From positions 1-64,000 of the forward strand of contig CAXBNN010000005.1 of the NCBI GenBank assembly GCA_963977135.1: a stretch of 64,000 nucleotides of DNA, written 5' to 3'. The notes under the pieces were generated by a model. The model was given only the letters and a program-made list of their open reading frames with translations. It was not told where the DNA came from and ran no database searches. The stretch comes from UBA2040 sp963977135. GTDB taxonomy: Bacteria > Bacteroidota > Bacteroidia > Flavobacteriales_D > Crocinitomicaceae. The translations under genes and the position numbers were made by a program. This document shows positions 9,634 to 19,448 of the stretch, in pieces. The first letter of the stretch is position 1, and every line of letters begins with the position of its first letter.

Positions 9634-10271
9634 GTATATTACTTTACATATTTTCAGGACTCACTGGAGCCGGAACAACATTTTCAACAGGGTCAATGCT
9701 TTGTAAATATTTAAATACCGCACGAATATCCTCGTCTTTCATTTCCGAATAATTAAGCCAAGGCATTGGAGGAAGTAACATGCGAGCATTTTCCAGCCCT
9801 TTGAATTTCCCTTGTGTTAGTGCGATTTTGAATTGCTCCTCCGTCCAATTCCCTATACCAGTAGCATCTGGTGTTAAGTTCCCGGCAAAAGAGATGCCCC
9901 ATGGGCCGGCAGCGGCTGTTAAATCTGGATAAAACATTCCAAACCCTTCTTTTAATAGTGGACTGTCAAAATTTACGACAGGTCGCTCAGAAGGATAACC
10001 GGATAACAATAGTTCGGGGATTATTTCAGGACCATTTTCTCCCATTCTTTTTGGTGAATGGCAGTCATTACATCCCATAATACCAACAAGGTATTTTCCA
10101 CGAATAATATCATTTTCAGCATTTAGTTCCAAAGTCTTATCAGGATCTTCCGAATACTCTTGGGGTTCATTTTTGCAGGAAGCTATCGTAATAAGTAAAA
10201 TGGCTGCCAATGCTAAAGTCGATAAATAGTTTTTGTATTTCATGATATTTGTTTTTAATTATTACACACAA
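9584..10271 (-). mobile_element. Integron-cassette-like unit carrying the cytochrome c gene
   Basis: The unit starts (minus strand) with GTTGTGTGTA (complement of 10263-10272) and its 3' core TACACACAAC (complement of 9624-9633) is the exact complement, 10 of 10 bases. In integron cassettes the first bases of a cassette are complementary to the R'' core of its own attC, as here. About 688 bp, one gene in cassette orientation. No integrase in the window; the cores do not match the strict RYYYAAC/GTTRRRY consensus. Boundaries assume cleavage between G and TT. Confidence 0.45.
9644..10243 (-). CDS. Monoheme cytochrome c lipoprotein
   Basis: 199 aa. The N-terminal signal peptide ends in a lipobox (TIASC, C23), so the protein is lipid-anchored on the periplasmic side. 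One heme c site, C58-N-D-C61-H62, with a likely distal Met in the C-terminal part (MLLPPMPWL). The region between carries PDLTAAAGPWG and GNLTPDATGIGNW, as in c-type cytochrome subunits of alcohol/aldehyde dehydrogenase-like systems. It stands alone, with no dehydrogenase beside it, and lies in a cassette-like unit. Probable role: electron carrier or redox sensor; partner unknown. Confidence 0.85.
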   Translation of the reverse strand: MKYKNYLSTLALAAILLITIASCKNEPQEYSEDPDKTLELNAENDIIRGKYLVGIMGCNDCHSPKRMGENGPEIIPELLLSGYPSERPVVNFDSPLLKEGFGMFYPDLTAAAGPWGISFAGNLTPDATGIGNWTEEQFKIALTQGKFKGLENARMLLPPMPWLNYSEMKDEDIRAVFKYLQSIDPVENVVPAPVSPENM

Positions 10272-10352
10272 CGAAGGGCTATGCACCATAAATGTGGAAC
10301 ATATTCCCATCATTCCAAGTAAATATAGTAAATTCATGTTACACAATTTACA

Positions 10353-10616
10353 ATGCAAAAATTACTGATAAAATACAGGTTTCAAAATTATCCTTATCTC
10401 GTTGCGGATGGTTTGGGAGAGTTCTATTTACTTCCACATCAGCCAAAAAAATACTATAAACCATTTAGGAAAATGAACCGTGTATTGAATAATGGCGTTA
10501 CCGAAGGTTTGCGTATCAATAGAAAATTTGTTTCGCTCAATCAATTGCGAAAACATGCCTATGTTTCGAAGGAAGTAATTATCGTTGAGGAAAGAAATAT
10601 TTTCCTTCCTTTTTGA
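10353..10616 (+). CDS. Small hypothetical protein (87 aa)
   Basis: Basic small protein without signal peptide or membrane segment. It reads like a folded domain rather than random sequence: YRFQNYPYLVADGLGEFYLLP near the start, then GLRINRKFVSLNQLRKHAYVSKEVIIV, resembling short phage/host hypothetical proteins with a beta-rich core. I do not recognise the family. ATG at 10353; the stop is just before the terminator of the convergent protease gene. Confidence 0.55.
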   Translation: MQKLLIKYRFQNYPYLVADGLGEFYLLPHQPKKYYKPFRKMNRVLNNGVTEGLRINRKFVSLNQLRKHAYVSKEVIIVEERNIFLPF

Positions 10617-10641
10617 ACTCCGAAGGAAAATAGAAACAAAA

Positions 10642-10666
10642 AAACGGAAGCCATTGACCTCCGTTT
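10642..10666 (-). terminator. Hairpin terminator after the lysyl-endopeptidase-like gene
   Basis: Stem aaacgga / tccgttt with an 11-base loop, followed on the minus strand by a T run. Lies 20 bases past the protease stop and also closes the convergent 87-aa gene. Confidence 0.7.
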
Positions 10667-10685
10667 CATATTGTAATATTTTGAA

Positions 10686-12980
10686 TTATTTCTTAACCCA
10701 TCGTTTCATAATCTCACCCTTGTCTGTTCTGACTTTGATGAGATAAACGGAAGACGACCAATCAGTGGTATTAAGCGTTACTGAGTTTCCAGTGGATTTG
10801 TTTTTATACAATTCCTGACCAGTATACGAATAAACAGTTACTTCATTTAATTCTATGCTTCCAGTCTGAATGGTTAAAACATCTAAACCTGGATTTGGGA
10901 ATAGATTAATGATATTTTCGAGATTGTATTCATTTACAGAAGTGACACTTGTAACACAGAAATCTTGCTCCAAAATGCTTCCAAAATTGGCATTGTTTGC
11001 AGTGAGCTGCGTGAAAATAGTGCCCGTTGAATTATCACTTAAAATAAATGAGCCATTTCCACCATTACCAGACGAACAACCAGACATTCCATCGCCATAC
11101 TGATCGTAAAACACCATCTGATAACAACCGTAGCTAAGGCAAAATAAGTAGGTGTAAAGACCCGAACTATCATCGAAATAAGGTTCGCTAGAATACAGCG
11201 TATTCCCTAAATCGTCTTTCAACGCCCAAGAAGTTTCCGTGCCGTAGCAGTCCAAATTCAAGGCCAATTTTGCCGTGAAATCATCTTGTAAACGATGCAT
11301 AGGTGCGTTCAAATAATTGTTTGTTACATCTAAATCTGCTGAACCGTTTGCATTGAGGACTTTCAATGAAAAACTATTTTGACCTAATGGAATTGGAAGA
11401 GTTGGAAGATTAATAGTAGCAATACCATAAGTTACAAGGTTCCCTGTCCAAGTATAGTTGTAATTGTATGCGCCATTAAATCCATAAACTAATTCAACCA
11501 GCGTTAGATTGTTGATACCACTATTCATTAATTTGAAATTCAAATTGGCAGTGCTATCACATTTTGAATCTGGCGTTCCCAACAAAGTTGTTAGGGATGC
11601 ATCAACCAAGTCATTTCCAATTAGCGGATCAATTCCATCAATTATCGTTGCTCCAGTTGATGTTGGGTCTAGCCAATCCTTCAATCTTCCGCTCGCGCTG
11701 CTCGCATTGTCCCAACCAAAACCAAAGCGGCCAAAGAAATCAGCAAGTCCATTGTCGTCTAAACCATTGCAAGCGGAATTTCCACCAGAAAGAACACCAA
11801 TTAATCTTTTTTCATGGTTGAACAATGGAGATCCTGACGAGCCTGGTTCTGTTGAACCGTAATCCCAATTACTAATAACCCAAACGTTATTTTGTGTGCT
11901 TTGGAAGGTAACTTCTTGTTGTGAAAGCGGATCGTTTTCAATGGAAATTTTCTTTATATCGCCATCAGGGTGATGAATCGCAATTCCTTTCATTGCTGTA
12001 GAAGAATCTGTATTGTCCCAGCCATTATAAAAAACGCCCCAATTAGGATCTGGATTTGAATTAAGTTGAACCAAGATAAAATCTGAGTTAAAATTCTGTG
12101 CCTTTAATGAAGCTCCATTTACAGACATGTTTGTTGGACCGTTGCCGGAAGCTGAGTTTGTTGCGCAAGAAGTTTGCCCAACAGGTGCTTCCCATCTAAA
12201 ACGAAAAACCCAATTCGTAGGATTTGTTCCACAATGTCTAGCGGATATGAAATAAGGAATAATGCTACCAGAAGTATTATTCACCAAAGATCCAGTGCAA
12301 AATCCGCCACCGTTGACCATCATGGCAACTGAGTTTCTTTGTAATTCGTATCCTGCGCCTATGCTACAATTAACATCATAATGACAATCGCCTGAAGTGT
12401 TCAATCCTTTCGCCAAAGTCTCCAAATCCTCGAAACCATGAACGATGGTTTTAATTCGAAAATGAGAAGGAATCGCTGCACTGGCTGGTTCATCTAGAAC
12501 TAAAACTACATAATCGCATTTCAACAGTTCGGTTCCTAAAGCTTGGGCTTCATTGTTGTTTTCGGCAGTGTATGCTCCTATGAATTTTTGCGTTTTCGGA
12601 TCAGTTAAAAACAGATTTGCTCCGTCCGCCAAATAGAAATTCTCTAGTATTAAATTAATCGACAATGCACCTTTTGAACGTATGCCATATTGATGTAAAA
12701 CTCTTCCGTTCGGTTGAACGAATTTATCCGATACAGCAATAAAATCAATATCTGTTGCCACTTCTTTTCCAAAGCGCATCATCTTATCCATTGTGGACGA
12801 ATTGATCAAACGAGCCGCTGCTTTTTCTTGCTCATTGTTAATTTTGTCCATGGTAAAAAACGATTTTACCGCAGGAACTTTGTCCTTAAAATTTGGAGGA
12901 ATGATGCCAGATTTCGTCTGCCCAAAACCAACAAATACAGAACAAAGAAGGAAAGCTAGAGATAAACGGAGTTGAGTCAT
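10686..12980 (-). CDS. Secreted trypsin-fold serine protease (lysyl endopeptidase-like) with T9SS sorting domain
   Basis: 764 aa exported protease. Signal peptide 1-21 (ending VGFGQ). Propeptide-like region to about 200. The trypsin-like domain has the catalytic triad in order: H249 (SARHC), D300 (NSDFILVQL), S384 (GSSGSPLF). Cysteines around GFCTGSL, ARHCGT and DCHYDVNCS fit the disulfide-rich lysyl endopeptidase family (Achromobacter protease I type). A CARDB-like and a further beta domain follow, then the T9SS type A tail (NLFPNPGLDV, ending MKRWVKK). The ATG directly abuts the stop of the redoxin gene, so the two are probably one operon. Confidence 0.9.
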   Translation of the reverse strand: MTQLRLSLAFLLCSVFVGFGQTKSGIIPPNFKDKVPAVKSFFTMDKINNEQEKAAARLINSSTMDKMMRFGKEVATDIDFIAVSDKFVQPNGRVLHQYGIRSKGALSINLILENFYLADGANLFLTDPKTQKFIGAYTAENNNEAQALGTELLKCDYVVLVLDEPASAAIPSHFRIKTIVHGFEDLETLAKGLNTSGDCHYDVNCSIGAGYELQRNSVAMMVNGGGFCTGSLVNNTSGSIIPYFISARHCGTNPTNWVFRFRWEAPVGQTSCATNSASGNGPTNMSVNGASLKAQNFNSDFILVQLNSNPDPNWGVFYNGWDNTDSSTAMKGIAIHHPDGDIKKISIENDPLSQQEVTFQSTQNNVWVISNWDYGSTEPGSSGSPLFNHEKRLIGVLSGGNSACNGLDDNGLADFFGRFGFGWDNASSASGRLKDWLDPTSTGATIIDGIDPLIGNDLVDASLTTLLGTPDSKCDSTANLNFKLMNSGINNLTLVELVYGFNGAYNYNYTWTGNLVTYGIATINLPTLPIPLGQNSFSLKVLNANGSADLDVTNNYLNAPMHRLQDDFTAKLALNLDCYGTETSWALKDDLGNTLYSSEPYFDDSSGLYTYLFCLSYGCYQMVFYDQYGDGMSGCSSGNGGNGSFILSDNSTGTIFTQLTANNANFGSILEQDFCVTSVTSVNEYNLENIINLFPNPGLDVLTIQTGSIELNEVTVYSYTGQELYKNKSTGNSVTLNTTDWSSSVYLIKVRTDKGEIMKRWVKK

Positions 12981-13604
12981 TTATATACGTTTAATAGAAC
13001 AGCCTTTTGGAGCTGATTCTGGAGTAGAGATTTTTTTACCACTTACTAATTCATTGATAGCAGGCTTTAAATAATCAAGATCCTTTTTACGTTTCGTATC
13101 CCAACTATTGTCAATAGAACCTCGGTAAACCAATTCGAAATTTGTATTCAAAACAAAAACGTGAGGCGTTGTTTTCGCACCGAAGGCATTCGCCAATTTG
13201 GAATCCTTATCAACCAAATAATGCATTTTGTATCCCTTATCATTTGCATGCATACGCATTTCTGTAAAAGAATCGTCACCTTCTCGTTTAGCTTCGTTTG
13301 AATTGACTAAAACAAAACCAAGTCCATTATCAGTAGCGTATTGGTGTAAATCGTTATACTGTTTTTCCCAACCCGCGAAACTCTCGCTTCCAACTACAAA
13401 TGGGCAAGTATTGCATGAAAAAATGACAACCAGACCACTTTTATCCATTGATTTTTCCAAGGATACATTGCCGCCAAGGCAGCTGTTCATTTCATAATTA
13501 AGCAATGGTGCGCGATCGCCAATTTCAAATCCTTTTTCTTCGGATGAAGTAAATGAACCTAAGATTAGTGGTAGAGCCAACAATGTAAAAAGCAATTTTT
13601 TCAT
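12981..13604 (-). CDS. Secreted/periplasmic thioredoxin-like redoxin
   Basis: 207 aa with an N-terminal signal peptide (residues 1-19) and an AhpC/TSA-Redoxin fold. Redox motif C64-N-T-C67 (FSCNTCPFV), followed by the usual GSESFAGWEKQYNDL helix and the cis-Pro loop TTPHVFVL. Members of this 'thioredoxin family protein' group are annotated as thiol-disulfide oxidoreductases of unknown partner. First gene of a two-gene unit with the protease at 10686-12980, whose multiple cysteines could be a substrate (inference). Confidence 0.85.
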   Translation of the reverse strand: MKKLLFTLLALPLILGSFTSSEEKGFEIGDRAPLLNYEMNSCLGGNVSLEKSMDKSGLVVIFSCNTCPFVVGSESFAGWEKQYNDLHQYATDNGLGFVLVNSNEAKREGDDSFTEMRMHANDKGYKMHYLVDKDSKLANAFGAKTTPHVFVLNTNFELVYRGSIDNSWDTKRKKDLDYLKPAINELVSGKKISTPESAPKGCSIKRI

Positions 13605-13764
13605 TTTTTATAATATTAGAAGTGTTCGTTATATTTAATAGAACGTTAAAAGTCGCAAGAAAGTTAGTGAAAACCAAAAAAAGAAATATTCCTTTTTGCA
13701 GAAGTTATCTCTTTCAAATGGCAAAGTCATTAGTCATTTCAAGCAAAAGTTGAAAAGAAGGTAT

Positions 13765-13772
13765 TACTTTTG
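13765..13772 (+). promoter_or_regulatory. Possible -7 promoter box for the uridine kinase gene
   Basis: tacttttg matches the Bacteroidota -7 consensus TAnnTTTG and lies 34 bases upstream of the ATG at 13807. No well-spaced -33 TTTG is obvious (the nearest TTG ends only 12 bases before it). Confidence 0.35.
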
Positions 13773-13806
13773 TAGGCATATCGAATAGAAATTCAAGTTT
13801 AAATTA

Positions 13807-14421
13807 ATGATAGTAGGAATTTGTGGTGGAAGTGGCTCAGGTAAAACAACTTTACTGAGGAAGCTTGCAAAAGGATTTGAATACATGAATCCGACGGTTT
13901 TTTCTATGGATAACTATTATCGCCCAATAGACGAGCAACTTATAGATGAGAATGGAGAAGTAAATTTCGATCTGCCGTCTGCATTGGACAAAGAAAAACT
14001 GGTTCAGGATTTAACTCGATTGCATCGTGGGGAATCTATTGAAGTTAAAGAATACCATTTTAATGCTCCGCCGAATAAAAATGTGTTGATTACACTTCAC
14101 CCTTCTGATTTGATTATTGTTGAGGGTTTATTCTTGTTTCACTACGAAGAATTAGAAGATTTGCTTGACTTTACTATTTTCATGGAAGTCGATGCGACAG
14201 TTCAACTGGATAGAAGACTATATCGCGATCAAGAAACGCGCGGTTATTCCAGAGAGGCAATATTGTACCAGTGGAATAATCACGTAATTCCATGTTTTGA
14301 TCAGTTTCTTGCTCCGCATAAAAAAAGAGCTCATTTTAATTTTCACAATGAACATGATTTCGATGGTGAATTTGAAAGACTGAACGCCACGATGAGCGAA
14401 ATCTTTAAATTACAAAACTAA
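13807..14421 (+). CDS. udk: Uridine kinase
   Basis: Phosphorylates uridine/cytidine to UMP/CMP in pyrimidine salvage. 204 aa, the normal length. Walker A GGSGSGKTT at residues 7-15; DNYY substrate loop (SMDNYYRP) near residue 38; DLPSALD; VEGLFLFHYEEL; and the lid segment RRLYRDQETRGYS. A phosphoribulokinase/uridine kinase family assignment is secure; uridine as substrate is the family default. Followed after 14 bases by the 267-aa secreted gene, likely co-transcribed. Confidence 0.9.
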   Translation: MIVGICGGSGSGKTTLLRKLAKGFEYMNPTVFSMDNYYRPIDEQLIDENGEVNFDLPSALDKEKLVQDLTRLHRGESIEVKEYHFNAPPNKNVLITLHPSDLIIVEGLFLFHYEELEDLLDFTIFMEVDATVQLDRRLYRDQETRGYSREAILYQWNNHVIPCFDQFLAPHKKRAHFNFHNEHDFDGEFERLNATMSEIFKLQN

Positions 14422-14435
14422 ACCTCATTTTTTTG

Positions 14436-15236
14436 ATGCGTATTTTATTCATTTGTTGCTTTCTGATTTTTTCGAAAGGGATATACGCACAAATTGAATT
14501 TTCTTATTTCAAAGAAGAAATTGATCGACTAAAAAACGATAGAAAAGTTAAAAAATATTGGCACGAACTATACAATGTGGATCGCGACAACACGGCTTTG
14601 GCTATACCAATGGATTCTATGACGGTTTTGAATCGACTAAAAGCGGCATATTTAATTCAGAAATACGGTTTTCCAGATCCAGAACGATTTGGAACAAAAG
14701 CGGCGAATACTTTTTTAAGCATTCATGCGCACAATCATTTTTCAGACATTAGCGCAATGACTTTTTGGCAATTGATGGAAGGAAAAGATTTAAAGACTTG
14801 GCAAACGATTTACCCAAATTATGCCATGACAAATATGCTTTTCTGGTACAATGGAAAAGAAGTTGTTTTGGACCAGGAATTTGCCTTGGCACTGAAAACC
14901 CTAGAATCTCCTCCAAAACGGGAATTGGATATGGAACAGTTGTGTGCCATGGCTAGTTCGTTTTTGTACATGCAACGCGCTCGAAAAACGAAAGTTTTGG
15001 GCGAATGGGTAATGAATTTCCCAACGGGTTTAATACCGCTTCAACTCATTCAAATTGATGGGAGATACTACCTGAAAAAGGGAAAATTTTATTTTTTACT
15101 GAAGAAAGAAGAGGGGAATGTCTATCGATTTTATACCGTCCTGGATCATACAACTTTGTTTGTTTTTGAAAATGGTGAGTTGGTTTTGAGAGACATGTAC
15201 GAAAGAGAAATGGGTGTTTACCCGATGAAAAAATGA
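14436..15236 (+). CDS. Secreted hypothetical protein (DUF6624-like)
   Basis: 266 aa. Signal peptide (MRILFICCFLIFSKGIYAQ), then a helical domain with DRDNTALAIPMDSM, LIQKYGFPDPERFG and the repeated His pattern SIHAHNHFSD, reminiscent of DUF6624 proteins. The ATG at 14436 is preferred over the TTG one codon earlier. Function unknown; the paired histidines may be catalytic or metal binding. Sits between udk and the sensor kinase on the same strand. Confidence 0.65.
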   Translation: MRILFICCFLIFSKGIYAQIEFSYFKEEIDRLKNDRKVKKYWHELYNVDRDNTALAIPMDSMTVLNRLKAAYLIQKYGFPDPERFGTKAANTFLSIHAHNHFSDISAMTFWQLMEGKDLKTWQTIYPNYAMTNMLFWYNGKEVVLDQEFALALKTLESPPKRELDMEQLCAMASSFLYMQRARKTKVLGEWVMNFPTGLIPLQLIQIDGRYYLKKGKFYFLLKKEEGNVYRFYTVLDHTTLFVFENGELVLRDMYEREMGVYPMKK

Positions 15237-15328
15237 AGTTTGCACATCAATTGTTGTGCTTTCCAGAATTTATACGAACTTTATTCAATGATGAGGTTAT
15301 CCAATAGTCAACGATTTTCAAAAATTTA

Positions 15329-18300
15329 ATGGGATTAAAACATAAACTTCTCAATTACCGCCTGGAGTTGCTTTTTGTTCTCTCCTTGGTTTTTTTTGTT
15401 TGGAACTACTTCCTTCTGTTTCATCCTAATGTCGACAAGCAAGTTCAACTTTTTCAAAGTGATTTTTCTAAGAATGAAAAGATTCTGGATGATGCCCTGC
15501 GCTACGAAAAAGGCAATTACGAAAAGCACGGAATAAATCGACTCTGGGAAAAGAATGGCAAAATAAATTGCAATCTGCATGTCTACCGAAACGATTCTCT
15601 TTTGTTTTGGAATACGAATGAACTTCCCATTCTGCGATTTGCCGATATCCACTTTCCTTCTGATGGTATAATTCATCTCCAAAATGGCTGGTATTATGCC
15701 AAAGTTCTAAAATTAGACAGAGTTACTTTTTGCGCCTCATTCCTGATAAAAAAGGATTATTCCTACGAAAATAAAGACTTGATAAATAGCTTTTCATCCA
15801 ATTTGAAACCAAGGATGAAAATGAATATTTCGCTCGAAGAAGGGAAACATGACATTAAAAATAAAAAGGGTGAATACTTGTTTAGCCTTCTCCCAATCTA
15901 TAATTCTGCTTTTTCTGAAATGCAATCAGCTATCTTTTTAGGATTGTTCATATTGGTTTTTGCTTCCTTTTTAGGTCTCTTTTTTAGATGGTGGAAAAAA
16001 ATGAAACCGATAGTTGGCTTAGCATCATTACTCGGACTTTTATTCCTTCGGTATTTATCCATTCAGCAAAATTGGTTTTCTCCGTTTAAATCCATCCATG
16101 CTTTTCAACCTAGTTTGTATGCATCGAGTGAATTATTTCCAGATTTTGCGGGATTCTTGATAAATGTAATGCTCATTGTGCTGATATGCTATATGGCTTT
16201 TGTCGGATTAAGGGTGCTTCAATCCGGGAGATTGAAAACCATTCTCTTGCTGGCGGTTTATTTTGGTTTTTTCCTGTTCTGGTATTTTTTCCTCATCATT
16301 CTAAAAGGTTTGATAGAGAATTCAAGCATTCCTTTTCAAATCAATCATTTATTTGAATTGAACTTTTATTCCATCATTGCGATCGGGACTATGGGCGTAT
16401 TATTTCAGTCCTATTTACGTTTGTTATATGCGAGTGCTTTTCAGTTGTGGCGAACAAATTTTTCCCAGGCAAGAATTGTCGTAATGACATTTATTATCGG
16501 ATTCTTTTACTTCTTGTTTGAAATAAATTTTGGAAATCTCATGCTCTTTTCGGCATTGTTTCCTTTCCTGTTTTTAATGGTGCTAGTCTATTTCCGCGAC
16601 AAAGAAACCAAGCGAATTGATTTTCGACAAGGATTGTTACTTTTCTTTTTGTTCACACTTTGCATGGCAACGAGCATAGGTGTTTTCAACGACAGAAAAG
16701 AGCGGAGTGAACGCGAATTGTACGCCAACCAGTTGAAAACGGATAAGGACATTATTACTGAATTGGAATTTGCCAAAGTTGAAGAAAAGCTTAAAAAAGA
16801 TATTTTCCTTGCACGCATTATCCAAGACCCAAGACAAATTGGTTCCGCAGAATTTCAAGAAGGAATAGAGCGAAGAAATTTTGACGGTTACTGGGAACAA
16901 TACGATATGGAGTTTTTCCTTTTCAGCGAAAAAGGAGAGGCTTTGGTCGAAAATGAAAATAAGACCAAGAAAGAATTGGATCGAATGATCGATTTCAACG
17001 GGACTAAATCTGAGGTGGATTCGTTCACTTATTTCATCGCTGATTACGTGGAGCAATATTCCTATTTGTTCCGAATGCCGATAGTATCTAAAACTGGGGC
17101 GAAGGTTGTTTTTTATGGTACATTGAAGTCAAAAAGAATCCCGGAAGAAATTGGTTTCCCACGATTATTGATCTCCAATCAAGCGATGGTTTTTCAATCT
17201 TTGGAGAATTATTCTATCGCTAAATATTATGATGGACAATTGCTGAATCGATATGGAGACTTCTCATATCCGACAGTCATTGATGCAATTGTACGCACCA
17301 ATGGCGACACGCGTTTTTATGCCGATTACAAAAATTATAGCCACTATTTTGTCAAAAAAGGAGCGAATGATTATGTCGTTCTTTCTACCCAAAATTTTAC
17401 TTGGTTCGATTTGTTGACCACCTTCTCTTACTTATTTTGCTTCCTTGGAATATTGCTTTTACCGCTACTTTTCCAACTGAATGAAAACCAATTCGAAAAG
17501 GGAACGCTCACTTTGGCAGTAAAAATTCAGCTCGTCTTGATCCTTTTAGTCTTCCTTTCTTTATTGATTTATGGATGGGGAAGTGGAATTTTCGTTCGCG
17601 ACCAATACAACGATTACACGAACAAGGTTATATCAGAAAAATTGAATTCGGTCAAAGTTGAATTTCAATCGAAGTTTGGAAAAGAAGAAAACATCTCCAT
17701 CGACAAAGACGGAAATAAAATGAGTTTCTATTTGAAGAAATTCGCCAAAGTTTTTGTTACGGACATAAATTTCTATGACCCGAATGGATACTTGATGGCC
17801 AGTTCACGACCAAAAGTATTCAACGTTGGTTTGATTAGCGAACAGATGAATCCAATCGCTTTGCGCGAAATGAAAATGAACTACGAAAGTGAATTCACGC
17901 ACCAAGAACGAATCGGAAATTTGAGTTATTCGAGTGCCTACATGCCTTATTTTAATAATGAAGGTGAACAACAAGGCTTTTTGAATTTGCAACATTTCGG
18001 TCAGCAGAAAGATTTTGAGTTTCAAATTCAACGATTCTTGACCGCTATTATCAATGTCTTCATGTTGCTTTTGGCCGTTTCTGTGGTGATCGCCATTTTT
18101 GTGTCCGGCTGGTTGACGGCACCGCTTCGCTTACTACAAGAAAGCTTCGCCAAAGTAAATTTGGGACAGCGCAATGAGCGAATCATTTATACCAACGATG
18201 ATGAAATTGGCGCCTTGGTAAAAGAGTACAATCGTAAAATTGATGAGCTAGAAATAAAAGCGCAACAGTTGGCTCAAAGTGAGCGAGAAAGTGCTTGGCG

Positions 18301-18946
18301 CGAAATGGCGAAACAGGTGGCGCACGAAATTAAAAACCCATTGACGCCAATGAAGTTAGGCTTGCAACATTTCGAACGCCTGTACGACCCAGAAGCGCCG
18401 ATGTCGAAAGAGAAGTTCCAAAAGGTGACACGATCTTTAGTCGAACAAATTGACGGCCTTACACGCATTGCAAACGAGTTCTCGAATTTTGCCAAAATGC
18501 CGCAACCGCAACGCGAAACAATTGATATTTGCGCTTTACTCGAAAACGTTGTTCAAGTTTTTAGCCACGATGGTATGCGCAACATCCGCACGGAAAACAC
18601 GAACAAAGAAATCAACCTATCCGTCGACAAAGACATGATGATACGTGTATTCAACAACCTTATCAAAAATGCTTTCCAAGCTATTCAAGAAATAGAAAAT
18701 GGTGAAGTGGTCGTTTCCGTTTCGACCACCAAAGAAGATGTACTCATCGAAATAAGAGACAACGGAAAAGGAATAGCTGAAGAGCAAAAAGACAAAATTT
18801 TCGTTCCTTATTTCACCACAAAATCGACTGGAACCGGTCTTGGTTTAGCCATGGTAAAACAAATGGTAGAACTGCACCAAGGCGATGTTTCCTTTGTTTC
18901 TGAAGAAGGAAAAGGAACTAGTTTTATTGTCCGATTGGAACGCTAA
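15329..18946 (+). CDS. Large multi-TM sensor histidine kinase (NtrY-like)
   Basis: 1205 aa. One N-terminal membrane helix (about 13-30) and a periplasmic loop, then a cluster of six or seven membrane helices (about 200-450), a second extracytoplasmic domain (about 460-690), a helix near 695-715, a third sensor loop, a helix near 905-930, HAMP, a HisKA domain with phospho-acceptor H999 (VAHEIKNPLTP), and an HATPase with NLIKNAFQAI, DNGKGIAEE and TGTGLGLAM. Architecture is that of the Bacteroidota NtrY-like kinase. No response regulator gene is adjacent, so the partner must be encoded elsewhere. A second copy of its last codons lies at 20293-20325. Confidence 0.92.
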   Translation: MGLKHKLLNYRLELLFVLSLVFFVWNYFLLFHPNVDKQVQLFQSDFSKNEKILDDALRYEKGNYEKHGINRLWEKNGKINCNLHVYRNDSLLFWNTNELPILRFADIHFPSDGIIHLQNGWYYAKVLKLDRVTFCASFLIKKDYSYENKDLINSFSSNLKPRMKMNISLEEGKHDIKNKKGEYLFSLLPIYNSAFSEMQSAIFLGLFILVFASFLGLFFRWWKKMKPIVGLASLLGLLFLRYLSIQQNWFSPFKSIHAFQPSLYASSELFPDFAGFLINVMLIVLICYMAFVGLRVLQSGRLKTILLLAVYFGFFLFWYFFLIILKGLIENSSIPFQINHLFELNFYSIIAIGTMGVLFQSYLRLLYASAFQLWRTNFSQARIVVMTFIIGFFYFLFEINFGNLMLFSALFPFLFLMVLVYFRDKETKRIDFRQGLLLFFLFTLCMATSIGVFNDRKERSERELYANQLKTDKDIITELEFAKVEEKLKKDIFLARIIQDPRQIGSAEFQEGIERRNFDGYWEQYDMEFFLFSEKGEALVENENKTKKELDRMIDFNGTKSEVDSFTYFIADYVEQYSYLFRMPIVSKTGAKVVFYGTLKSKRIPEEIGFPRLLISNQAMVFQSLENYSIAKYYDGQLLNRYGDFSYPTVIDAIVRTNGDTRFYADYKNYSHYFVKKGANDYVVLSTQNFTWFDLLTTFSYLFCFLGILLLPLLFQLNENQFEKGTLTLAVKIQLVLILLVFLSLLIYGWGSGIFVRDQYNDYTNKVISEKLNSVKVEFQSKFGKEENISIDKDGNKMSFYLKKFAKVFVTDINFYDPNGYLMASSRPKVFNVGLISEQMNPIALREMKMNYESEFTHQERIGNLSYSSAYMPYFNNEGEQQGFLNLQHFGQQKDFEFQIQRFLTAIINVFMLLLAVSVVIAIFVSGWLTAPLRLLQESFAKVNLGQRNERIIYTNDDEIGALVKEYNRKIDELEIKAQQLAQSERESAWREMAKQVAHEIKNPLTPMKLGLQHFERLYDPEAPMSKEKFQKVTRSLVEQIDGLTRIANEFSNFAKMPQPQRETIDICALLENVVQVFSHDGMRNIRTENTNKEINLSVDKDMMIRVFNNLIKNAFQAIQEIENGEVVVSVSTTKEDVLIEIRDNGKGIAEEQKDKIFVPYFTTKSTGTGLGLAMVKQMVELHQGDVSFVSEEGKGTSFIVRLER

Positions 18947-19038
18947 GAAAAAGCTAATTTAAATTTTTTCAACGTTTTAGCAAATTGAAACGTTTTGTAA
19001 TTAACGCTATTTGTATTGACTCACTAAAAAAGAAAGCT

Positions 19039-19443
19039 ATGAAATGGAAACTTATTGTCTTAATCAGTATTCTTATTTTCTCCTGTACAAAAAACAACAA
19101 AAATTTGTGTCCAGAGTACAATCAGTTTATTGGGAAATGGGGCAACCAAATTGGTGATGATAAAGTTCAAGTGGAATTTTTTAAGAATGGGAAAATTGAG
19201 ATACAATCTTCTATTCAACGCAGAAAAATATTGAGAGGCACCAGTTGTCAGTTATGGACAAATCATATAGATTCTAATTGGCATGGGATTACTATAGATG
19301 GCAATAAGAAAAAGCAAAATCCGTTTTTGGAAGTTGAATATAATGGAAATATAGATTCAATTAGGTTGAAAACTGGCGATTACATTGAAGATTTTACCTT
19401 TCTAAAAAATCACAAGAAGAATTTTTTACTTCGTTTAAAATAA
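19039..19443 (+). CDS. Small lipoprotein, hypothetical
   Basis: 134 aa from the ATG at 19039 (MKWKLIVLIS), chosen because it gives a clean lipoprotein signal with lipobox IFSC. The mature part has the GKWGN..DDKVQVEFFKNGKIEI pattern of small lipocalin-like 'conserved lipoprotein' beta proteins. An in-frame upstream ATG at 18985 would bury the signal peptide. Followed after 5 bases by the next gene on the same strand. Function unknown. Confidence 0.6.
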   Translation: MKWKLIVLISILIFSCTKNNKNLCPEYNQFIGKWGNQIGDDKVQVEFFKNGKIEIQSSIQRRKILRGTSCQLWTNHIDSNWHGITIDGNKKKQNPFLEVEYNGNIDSIRLKTGDYIEDFTFLKNHKKNFLLRLK

Positions 19444-19448
19444 AGGAC

